A stretch of DNA of 64,000 nt from Ferruginibacter sp. (GTDB lineage: Bacteria > Bacteroidota > Bacteroidia > Chitinophagales > Chitinophagaceae), in contig JAOQAK010000061.1 in assembly GCA_025963635.1 (NCBI GenBank), positions 124,001 to 188,000 of the forward strand, written 5' to 3'. Position 1 is the first letter of the stretch. Every line of letters starts with the position of its first letter. The translations under genes were made by a program, and so were the position numbers. This document shows positions 39,485-47,847 of the stretch, one piece after another. The notes beneath the pieces are model-generated. The model was not told where the DNA came from and did not search any database. It saw nothing but the letters and a program-made list of their open reading frames with translations.

Positions 39485-39958
39485 TTATATTTTAATGAAG
39501 CTTACAATTTCCTCAAGATATTTTTTGTCCGTTTCATCGAACAAATCGAGCAACTCACTATCTACATCCAACACGCCCGCTACTTCATTATAAACCATTA
39601 CAGGCACAACAATTTCAGACCTGGATAAACTGCTGCAGGCAATATGCCCGGGAAATTTTTCAACATCAGGTACAATTAAGGTTGCGGCCTGGGCCCAGCT
39701 TGCGCCACATACACCTCTTCCTTTGCGGATACGGGTACAGGCAACTGGTCCCTGGAACGGTCCCAATACCAATTCATCATTTTTTACCAGGTAAAAACCC
39801 ACCCAAAACCAGCCGAACTGTTCCTTTAATGCAGCGGCAATATTTGCAAGGTTCGCCACAAGGTCCGGCTCCCCGTCAATCAATGCTTTGATTTGAGGAA
39901 TGAGCGATTGGTATATCTCAACTTTATTTCCTTCAATAATTGTCAGGTCTTCTGCCAT
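39485..39958 (-). CDS. GAF domain protein, free methionine-(R)-sulfoxide reductase-like
   Basis: ORF 157 aa; FGWFWVGFYLVKNDELVLGPFQGPVACTRIRKGRGVCGASW fRMsr signature. Confidence 0.85.
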   Translation of the reverse strand: MAEDLTIIEGNKVEIYQSLIPQIKALIDGEPDLVANLANIAAALKEQFGWFWVGFYLVKNDELVLGPFQGPVACTRIRKGRGVCGASWAQAATLIVPDVEKFPGHIACSSLSRSEIVVPVMVYNEVAGVLDVDSELLDLFDETDKKYLEEIVSFIKI

Positions 39959-40020
39959 CGGCGAATAAATTAGTGTTTAAGTCGCAAGTTCATTTCGTGA
40001 AAAGAATCCGATATAATCAA

Positions 40021-40833
40021 TTAAAAAATAGTCTTAAAAAAAGCCTGCATATCCTTCCATGATTGCTTGTCAGCGGCTTCATTGTATTCAATGGGCATGT
40101 TGAACTTTTTACCGGTGGCGGTTGCAGCAGGATTAGAAAAAGCATGAGTGGCTCCTTCGTAAGTTTTAAAAGTATAAGGCACTTTTATGGAGTCAAGGTT
40201 ATTTTTAAAATTCTTTATATCAGCATCACTTATAAATTTATCCGCACCACCATGACAAACTAAAATTTTCGCTTTCGTAACTCCCGGCCTGGCCGGCACC
40301 GTTGCGAGCCCACCATGGAAACTTACCACCCCTTTTAGATTTTCTCCCATCTTAGCAGCATTTAAAACCATGCTTCCTCCAAAACAATAACCGATGGCAG
40401 CTATCTTTTGTGCATCTGCCTGCGGATAGGAAACAACTTTTTTTATGGCCGCTTCAATTCTTGATTTCCCTAACTGCGGATCCTTGTAAAACGGGGTAGC
40501 CAATGCTTGCGCCTCAGAAGGATTACTACCCAACTTTCCGTCGCCGTACATATCTGCAGCAATAGCAATATAACCCAGCTCAGCCAGCATACGGGCCCGC
40601 TTACGGGTATACTCATTATTGCCCCACCATTCGGGCACCACAATGATGGCCGGCCTTTTACCGCTTTGCTTTTCATTATATGCTACATACCCTTTTAAGG
40701 CTGTGGTGCCATCAGAATAGGTCACTTCTTCTCCCTTAATTGAAGAAGCCTTGCTTTGTGCCTTTAGGCTTACAAGGGAGGCTACTGTAATAATCATCAT
40801 CAATGCCATTCGTGCGATCAAATATTTTTTCAT
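40021..40833 (-). CDS. Dienelactone hydrolase family protein, secreted
   Basis: AIIVVPEWWGNNEYTRKRARMLAELGYIAIAADMYGDGK, AIGYCFGGSMVLNAAK; ATG at 40833 precedes a signal peptide (ORF extends to 40938). Confidence 0.88.
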   Translation of the reverse strand: MKKYLIARMALMMIITVASLVSLKAQSKASSIKGEEVTYSDGTTALKGYVAYNEKQSGKRPAIIVVPEWWGNNEYTRKRARMLAELGYIAIAADMYGDGKLGSNPSEAQALATPFYKDPQLGKSRIEAAIKKVVSYPQADAQKIAAIGYCFGGSMVLNAAKMGENLKGVVSFHGGLATVPARPGVTKAKILVCHGGADKFISDADIKNFKNNLDSIKVPYTFKTYEGATHAFSNPAATATGKKFNMPIEYNEAADKQSWKDMQAFFKTIF

Positions 40834-40992
40834 GGTTGCTTTTTTAATTTCAATGTGTAACAAGTGGATCACTGGTTTGTTTGGATTCTTTATATTTTTT
40901 GGTAATGAACAATGCAGAAAAAATGGCCATCCCTGCAATTGAAAAAAAAATTTACGCTGCCGATCTATCCTCCGTTCTCATAGCTTTCCGGT

Positions 40993-41439
40993 TCAATTAC
41001 TCACTTTCGATACATTTTTCTTTTTTGCCTTTATTGCTTCTTTTTCGAGGTTGTCTTTTATCCTGAATGCTACCATTTTAGAGACCAGTTGGAGTGGAAG
41101 GGCTTTATCCAGCGGAAATTGTACTGCGCCCTTTGAGCCTTTGTAAACCGAAAGCTCTCTTTTGAATTGTTGAATCCCGGATCCGGTAGGGTAAAACCCA
41201 ATGTGGTTTTTATATCCCGCAAAATAAACCAGCATCCCATGATATTTATAAGCGGGCATCTGGTAACTGATGATTTCTTCTGCTTCCGGTGCAGCTTTTT
41301 TAATGGTTGCCCGCAGTTGTTCCAAAAGTTTTCGTGTTTGTTCAGGAAAACCGGCGATATACTCATCGATATTGTTTATTGCAACTGAATTTGCTTTCAT
41401 AATTCCGCTCCTTTTTAATGATGATTTTGTGATTTCCAT
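40993..41439 (-). CDS. DUF1801 family protein (YdhG-like)
   Basis: ORF 148 aa; IDEYIAGFPEQTRKLLEQLRATIKKAAPEAEEIISYQMPAYKYHGMLVYFAGYKNHIGFYP. Likely start MKANSVAINN. Confidence 0.82.
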   Translation of the reverse strand: MEITKSSLKRSGIMKANSVAINNIDEYIAGFPEQTRKLLEQLRATIKKAAPEAEEIISYQMPAYKYHGMLVYFAGYKNHIGFYPTGSGIQQFKRELSVYKGSKGAVQFPLDKALPLQLVSKMVAFRIKDNLEKEAIKAKKKNVSKVSN

Positions 41440-41828
41440 AGCTATTTAGCGTGGGCGCTTTCTTGCACAATAATAACAAAACAATATTTTAATTGCAATA
41501 CGATGATTAATGTATTTTAGGTGGTAACCCCCGATGAATTGAGATATGCAGGAATACGGCATAGCTGCAAACCAGGTTAATTTGAGTTTTGACTAATGTG
41601 ATAGACAGGCTTTCACGGCAATGTGAAATATGGCACTGCCTGTTAAAAAATGTGAAGTTTTATAATTATGTTATTGAAGTTGATAGTAAAGATGCAATGG
41701 CTGCTAACCTTTTACAGCTGGCTAACCATCATCAAAGCATTTTATGACCTGTCTAAAGTTTTGGTAATCTGCCACTAATTCAATGAACCTAAGAACACAT
41801 CGCTTATTTTTGCCAAAATATCGTTCCA

Positions 41829-42917
41829 TTGAGTTTAACAATACAAACAAAAGACCTGGTTAAAGTTTACGGTAGCCGTACGGTTGTAAATAAAGTTTCT
41901 TTTACAGTTGAACAAGGAGAAATTGTTGGATTGCTGGGACCAAATGGTGCCGGAAAAACCACTTCTTTTTACCAGGTAGTTGGGCTGGTAAAACCAGACG
42001 AAGGGGAGGTATTTTTAGGTGACATGAATATCACCAAAATGCCAATGTACAAACGTGCTAAAATGGGTATCGGCTATCTTCCGCAGGAAGCAAGCGTTTT
42101 CAGGAAGTTAAGCGTGGAAGATAATATTACCGCCGTGCTGGAAATGACCCGGCTCACCAAACTTGAACAAAGAGAAAAACTGGAAACACTGCTGGATGAA
42201 TTCCGCCTGTCACATGTTCGAAAAAATAACGGCGATACTTTAAGTGGTGGAGAAAGGCGCAGAACAGAGATTGCGAGGGCGTTGGCCGTGGATCCCAAAT
42301 TTGTATTGCTGGATGAACCTTTTGCCGGCGTAGATCCGATTGCAGTGGAAGATATCCAGGAAATCATCGCCAGACTGAAATATAAAAATATCGGCATTCT
42401 CATAACCGATCACAATGTAAATGAAACCTTATCCATTTGCGATCGGGCCTACCTGTTGATTGATGGTAAAATATTTAAGCATGGCACCGCCGAAGAACTG
42501 GCGGAAGATGAACAGGTACGCCGCTTATACCTCGGGAGAAATTTCGAGCTGAAGCGCAAAGATTACCTGCACCTCGAAGCAGCAAAAAATAACCTTTCAC
42601 TCGACTCCCTGATTGATAAAATAGAAATGGCCCTCGTGGAAGTGGAAAATGCAGGGCAGGTAAATAAAGAAAAGATACAGCCATTCGGCGCAGCAACTTA
42701 CCCCACAGAACAAGACATCATTGAATACGAACTGCAATCAAATGAACTCAGCAAGTCGCTGCAGGAGCTGGAATCTTCTGTATATGCATTCGCAGCGGAA
42801 AATAAAAAAAACGGGTTGCTGAATGCTGTTCAGGATATCTATGCCGACAAAACGATAGACACCAAAACAACCCTGAATAAAGTACTGCAGGAGTTAAAAT
42901 CGGCCTCAAATATCTGA
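41829..42917 (+). CDS. lptB: LPS export ABC transporter ATP-binding protein LptB with C-terminal extension
   Basis: [110 protein letters not shown] start. Confidence 0.92.
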   Translation: MSLTIQTKDLVKVYGSRTVVNKVSFTVEQGEIVGLLGPNGAGKTTSFYQVVGLVKPDEGEVFLGDMNITKMPMYKRAKMGIGYLPQEASVFRKLSVEDNITAVLEMTRLTKLEQREKLETLLDEFRLSHVRKNNGDTLSGGERRRTEIARALAVDPKFVLLDEPFAGVDPIAVEDIQEIIARLKYKNIGILITDHNVNETLSICDRAYLLIDGKIFKHGTAEELAEDEQVRRLYLGRNFELKRKDYLHLEAAKNNLSLDSLIDKIEMALVEVENAGQVNKEKIQPFGAATYPTEQDIIEYELQSNELSKSLQELESSVYAFAAENKKNGLLNAVQDIYADKTIDTKTTLNKVLQELKSASNI

Positions 42918-43143
42918 TCATCTTTCCCGGTAGCTTCCGAACAAACTCACGGTTTCCCCATTCATTTATTGTACCGGCCAATATTCGATCCTATTTAATT
43001 TTTCCGGGCCGATTTGATTACCCTTATAAATCCCAAAAAGCCATAGCAGGGGCATTTTGCCTCATGTTAGCCAACGCTTTCGACAACAAAAGATGTCATA
43101 GCCTGTTATTTTTCAATGTTATTGTGTATTTTGCCCAACGTTA

Positions 43144-44652
43144 ATGAAATTACTCTCTCCAACAATATCACGATTGGCCCGCATGCGCTTCTGGCGTATA
43201 GAAAATTGGAGCAGGCATCCTGTAGATGTACAGCGGGAAGTATTGCAGGATCTTGTAACAGCAGCACAGTACACAGAATTCGGAAAGAAGCATAATTTCT
43301 CCAGGCTATTTTCCCTCAGAGAGTTTAAAAAAAGTGTTCCGATTCACGAATACGAAGACATCAAGCCATATATAATGCGTATGATGGATGGAGAGGAAAA
43401 CGTTTTGTGGAATACGCCCATCACCTGGTTTGCCAAAAGCAGTGGAACCACTTCCGACAAAAGTAAATTTATCCCGATCAGTGAAGAGAGCCTGCAGGAC
43501 AATCATTTTAAAGCCTGCAAAGATGTGTTGACAACCTATTACAATAATTTCCCTGGCAGCGACCTGCTCACCGGCAAAAGCCTCGTAATTGGGGGAAGTC
43601 ACCAGTTGAGCAAGATGAATGAAGAAATTCAATATGGCGACCTAAGTGCAGTTTTAATGCAGAACACACCTTTCTGGGGACAGTGGTTGCGCACCCCCGA
43701 ACTAAGTATCGCCTTGCTGGACGAATGGGAAAACAAAATTGAGCAGCTCGCTAAAGTTACAGCGGAAGAAAATGTAACTTCTCTCGCAGGTGTTCCTACC
43801 TGGACCCTTCTTTTATTGAAAAGAATCCTGGCAATCAAAGGAAAAACTACTATTAAGGAAGTCTGGCCAAACCTTGAGTTATATATCAATGGCGGCGTTT
43901 CCTTTGTTCCCTACCGCGAACAATTCGATAAGATCTTTGGTGGCAAAATCAATTACCTGGAGATTTACAATGCAAGTGAAGGTTTCTTTTCCGCCCAGCA
44001 AAGCCCCGAAGACGATGGCATGTTGCTCTTTACAGAGCACGGAGTATTTTACGAGTTCATGCCCGTTGAACAGTATGGCAGCGAAAACCCGGAAACGGTA
44101 GGTTTAAAAAATGTTGAAACCGGTAAAAACTATGCATTGGTTGTAAGTACAACTGGTGGCCTGTGGCGCTATTTAATAGGCGATACCATTAAGTTTACTT
44201 CACTTAATCCCTATAAGATAAAGGTTACCGGCAGGCTAAAACATTATATGAATGCCTTTGGAGAAGAAGTGATAGTTGACAACAGTGATTCTGCCATCGC
44301 CATTGCCGCCGAAAAAACAGGAGTGGTGGTAAATGATTATACTGCAGCCCCGGTATATTTTACCGAGGAAACGAACGGAGCACATGAGTGGTTGATTGAA
44401 TTCGAAAAAAACCCGGAAGATCTTCACTTATTTATAACCGAACTGGACAATGCCCTAAAGGATTGCAACAGTGATTACGAAGCCAAACGCTATAAGGATA
44501 TCGCACTTGGCCTGCCAATAGTACATGCAGTACCCAACGGAACATTCACCGGTTGGCTTCGTACAAAAGGCAAGTTAGGCGGCCAGCATAAAGTGCCCCG
44601 TTTGAGCAATGAGCGAACAATGCTGGAAGAGATCCTGAACCTGGCCCGCTAA
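43144..44652 (+). CDS. GH3 auxin-responsive promoter family protein (acyl-adenylate/amide synthetase-like)
   Basis: ORF 502 aa; WFAKSSGTTSDKSKFIPIS, YLEIYNASEGFFSAQ, GLWRYLIGDTIKF. Confidence 0.9.
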   Translation: MKLLSPTISRLARMRFWRIENWSRHPVDVQREVLQDLVTAAQYTEFGKKHNFSRLFSLREFKKSVPIHEYEDIKPYIMRMMDGEENVLWNTPITWFAKSSGTTSDKSKFIPISEESLQDNHFKACKDVLTTYYNNFPGSDLLTGKSLVIGGSHQLSKMNEEIQYGDLSAVLMQNTPFWGQWLRTPELSIALLDEWENKIEQLAKVTAEENVTSLAGVPTWTLLLLKRILAIKGKTTIKEVWPNLELYINGGVSFVPYREQFDKIFGGKINYLEIYNASEGFFSAQQSPEDDGMLLFTEHGVFYEFMPVEQYGSENPETVGLKNVETGKNYALVVSTTGGLWRYLIGDTIKFTSLNPYKIKVTGRLKHYMNAFGEEVIVDNSDSAIAIAAEKTGVVVNDYTAAPVYFTEETNGAHEWLIEFEKNPEDLHLFITELDNALKDCNSDYEAKRYKDIALGLPIVHAVPNGTFTGWLRTKGKLGGQHKVPRLSNERTMLEEILNLAR

Positions 44653-44829
44653 CTTATTACACGATCCGGAAACGCATTGATCGGGTAGTCGTTATTTGAA
44701 ATGAAATCATACCAAAACGCCAACCTTGCCCAGGTTCATCAATCAATTTATGAAATAAAGTATTGTAAGATAATTATCAATGATAACATCCATTTATTTG
44801 TGATTACCATAAAATAACCCAAAAAACAA

Positions 44830-45585
44830 ATGAAACTACTGAGTAATAAAACGGCCATCATCACCGGGGCTGCAAGAGGAATTGGTGAAGCGATTGCCAT
44901 AAAATTTGCGGAACAAGGAGCCAATATTGCTTTCACCTATGTTAGCAACGGTAGTGCAGATCGGGCTAAAGCATTGGAAGAAAAATTGATCGCATTGGGT
45001 GTTAAAGCCAAAGCCTATCAAACAAATGCCGGAGACTATGCGGCCTGTGAAATTTTTGTAAATGATGTGATGAAAGAACTTGGCCAGTTGGATATCTGCG
45101 TAAATAACGCCGGAATTTCCAAAGACAATTTATTGCTGCGTATGACGCCTGAGCAATGGGACGAAGTAATGCAAACCAACCTGAAAAGTGTGTTTAATAT
45201 GACCAAGCAGGTGATCCGCCCGATGATGAAGGCGAGGGCCGGAAGCATTATCAACATGAGCAGCGTAATTGGCGAAATGGGCAATGCGGGCCAAAGCAGT
45301 TATGCTGCCAGCAAGGCGGGTGTGATGGGTTTTACAAAAAGCATTGCCAAAGAATTGGGTAGCCGGAACATTCGCTGCAATGCCATTGCACCTGGCTTTA
45401 TAGAAACTGATATGACAGGCTATTTAAAAGATGGGGAGGGCGCTGATAAATATAAGGCAGGCATCCCCTTAGGCAGGTTTGGCACCACGGATGATATTGC
45501 AAATGTGACTTTATTCCTCGCGAGCGATATGAGCAGTTATGTTACCGGCCAGGTGATCAGTGCCTGTGGTGGTTTAAACATTTGA
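44830..45585 (+). CDS. fabG: 3-oxoacyl-[acyl-carrier-protein] reductase (SDR)
   Basis: ORF 251 aa; AIITGAARGIGEAIA, NNAGISKDNLLLRM, YAASKAGVMGFTKSIAKELG, IAPGFIETDMT. Confidence 0.92.
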   Translation: MKLLSNKTAIITGAARGIGEAIAIKFAEQGANIAFTYVSNGSADRAKALEEKLIALGVKAKAYQTNAGDYAACEIFVNDVMKELGQLDICVNNAGISKDNLLLRMTPEQWDEVMQTNLKSVFNMTKQVIRPMMKARAGSIINMSSVIGEMGNAGQSSYAASKAGVMGFTKSIAKELGSRNIRCNAIAPGFIETDMTGYLKDGEGADKYKAGIPLGRFGTTDDIANVTLFLASDMSSYVTGQVISACGGLNI

Positions 45586-45607
45586 TGCCCTCCAAAACAT
45601 AAGCTTT

Positions 45608-45637
45608 AAACAAGCCGCCCAACCTGGCGGCTTGTTT
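45608..45637. terminator. Intrinsic terminator between convergent genes
   Basis: AAACAAGCCGCC-caacct-GGCGGCTTGTTT followed by T's. Confidence 0.85.
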
Positions 45638-45638
45638 T

Positions 45639-47516
45639 TTATGAACTTCTGAAAGCCACGGGGTGATTTAATTTTTTATGAGGCCCCATAAAAATACGCA
45701 GCAAAATGCGAAAGGCTGATAGTTCAATAAACACAAGGCATAGTGCCATCAAAATAATTAATGCAGACTGGTCGCTGTGCACGTAGGTAAACATAACATC
45801 AATCCCTATAAACGCAGCTGTTATCGGGAAGCCCAGCATACCAATGGCCGCAAATAAAAACAGCAGCCCGGTTGTTTCCTGTTCATACACATACCCGTGA
45901 TACTGGTTGAGAGAGATATCACTGTCGATCGCTTTTATTTTTTGCAGGCAGTAATATCCCAATAAAAAAGCCGGCAAAATTCCACTTGCATAAAAGAATA
46001 TCTCGATCGGGTTAATATGTGGAGAATTAAACAATATCGCAGCCATTATAAACAAATGCGCAATTAATAAATACTTCCACGCTTTTAATGCACACTGCCC
46101 GGAAGCAAAAGCGAAAAGAATAAGCGTGAGTGCAGTGCCCATTAAAATAACCGGTAACGCACCATTTAAAGAAGGTATCATACTTTGATCGGTATAGCCT
46201 ATTCCCAAAAGAATAAGACCTGCAAAAGCTGCCAAAACCATAAAGAGACCAGATTGTAAAAACTGTAATTGTTTTCCCAGCCATTTAAATGGACTCCATA
46301 AATAAGTAAACATCAAGCTGTCTAAATTCCATTCTTTAATGCCCAGCATGTATAAGGATGCTTTAAATTTTGAAACCGGTTTTTGCTCCGGAGGCGTGTA
46401 ATGAAAATATTGATGATGTACCAGGTAGTTGAGCACAGATGGAGATACCAGTAACTGGTAAGTTCGTAAAAAAGCGTTGCCTGCAAAATGAACCAATACC
46501 AGCCAATGCCACCCGACGGCAACTTCAATAAACATCAGCCCGATTTGTGCCGCAGATGCATAGGCGATTTGCGTTTTAACGGTCGGTTGTACCCTCGCAA
46601 TGAAAGTAGCTATGATGGCCGTTAGTCCTCCAATAGTGATGATTATAATTTTCGCCCACAACATCTCTTCCCAAAACGGATGCGTACGAAGTAACAAAAA
46701 AACACCAATATGCACGCTTAGCGAACCGTAGAAAATAGCAGAAGAGGAAGTAGGGCCTTCCATCGCCCTGGGCAGCCAGGAAGTGAATGGAAACTGTGCT
46801 GATTTGATAGCAGCGGGTAATATCATCATGCAAACAATAAATATTGCCATGCCTGGAGCCCCCGATGCGATCGCCATATTTTTTGCCTCGGTCAATTTAG
46901 AAAAGGTAATATTCTGGTGAGTAAGATGATGCATCATCCACATAGCAAGCATCAGCGACACATCGCTCATACGGTAATAAGAAATCGCTTTGAAGGCATT
47001 TTTTACCGGGAGATAACGGTTACGGTAAAAGGCTATCAGTAAAAAAGAACAAATCCCTTTTATTTCCCAGCCTATAAAAAGGGTTTCGAAATTGCCGGAT
47101 AAAATAATGAAGTTGTAGCCGGCTGCAAACAACAGGATGGTGTTAAAAAAACGCTTGTAACCTTCGTCACGATGCATGTAATATTTACTGAAAGTAGCTA
47201 CCAGGAAAAACAACAGTGCGCCAACGATGCTAAACACAAGTGTGATTTCATCATAGAACAATTCAAAAGCAAACACAAAATGGTCGGTTTGATAAACGGT
47301 AGCCAGGTGATAGCTTATAGGTTCAAGGCCATTCCATATCCACCAAACAGCAAATGAAAACGAAACCAAAATATATAACACCTTGGTAAATCTTACAATA
47401 CTGCCAATGGTTTTTTCACTTTTATTTTGCCAAAAAAGGCTTACGAGAAATGCCAGGAAAGGGATGGCAATGAATAATACAAGTAGTTGGTTCATTTTAT
47501 TTTTTTCGCCTGTCAT
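45639..47516 (-). CDS. dabB: Proton-conducting membrane transporter (NuoL-like), DabB-type subunit
   Basis: ORF 625 aa; ETLFIGWEIKGICSFLLIAFYRNRYLPVKNAFKAISYYRMSD, SAQFPFTSWLPRAMEGPTSSSAIFYGSLSVHIGVFLLLR; downstream of dabA. Confidence 0.85.
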   Translation of the reverse strand: MTGEKNKMNQLLVLFIAIPFLAFLVSLFWQNKSEKTIGSIVRFTKVLYILVSFSFAVWWIWNGLEPISYHLATVYQTDHFVFAFELFYDEITLVFSIVGALLFFLVATFSKYYMHRDEGYKRFFNTILLFAAGYNFIILSGNFETLFIGWEIKGICSFLLIAFYRNRYLPVKNAFKAISYYRMSDVSLMLAMWMMHHLTHQNITFSKLTEAKNMAIASGAPGMAIFIVCMMILPAAIKSAQFPFTSWLPRAMEGPTSSSAIFYGSLSVHIGVFLLLRTHPFWEEMLWAKIIIITIGGLTAIIATFIARVQPTVKTQIAYASAAQIGLMFIEVAVGWHWLVLVHFAGNAFLRTYQLLVSPSVLNYLVHHQYFHYTPPEQKPVSKFKASLYMLGIKEWNLDSLMFTYLWSPFKWLGKQLQFLQSGLFMVLAAFAGLILLGIGYTDQSMIPSLNGALPVILMGTALTLILFAFASGQCALKAWKYLLIAHLFIMAAILFNSPHINPIEIFFYASGILPAFLLGYYCLQKIKAIDSDISLNQYHGYVYEQETTGLLFLFAAIGMLGFPITAAFIGIDVMFTYVHSDQSALIILMALCLVFIELSAFRILLRIFMGPHKKLNHPVAFRSS

Positions 47517-47753
47517 GAATTTAACAGGTATGCAAACAATTAAAGCAGTGTATAATGTGCAGATTGAATGTGAGCAATACTTTTTGTCCGGGCAGTAAAG
47601 CCATTGGCATCAGTGTTGCGTCGCCCTCTTGTACCATTTACCAATGGTCAACGCTAACTACGTCACTTTAACTGCAGCCTCGAAAAAACAGGACTTATTT
47701 TTTAGCCTGTTTTCGGGTCCTTAACTTTCGCAGGCTTGCTGTATATTTTTGAT

Positions 47754-47830
47754 TGCCACGAATGCACAAATTGTCACGAATAAAACCTGGGTTAAATTAA
47801 AAATTAGCGCGCATTCGTGCATTCGTGGCA
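47754..47830. repeat. Inverted repeat TGCCACGAATGCAC / GTGCATTCGTGGCA
   Basis: Perfect 14-bp arms 49 nt apart, just 3' of the dabA stop (47848). Confidence 0.75.
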
Positions 47831-47847
47831 AAACGAAAATCAAACCA

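Noticed and set aside
41652-41747. 31-aa GTG-start ORF MKFYNYVIEVDSKDAMAANLLQLANHHQSIL upstream of lptB
   Set aside because: Protein-like composition but too short and unsupported without conservation data.
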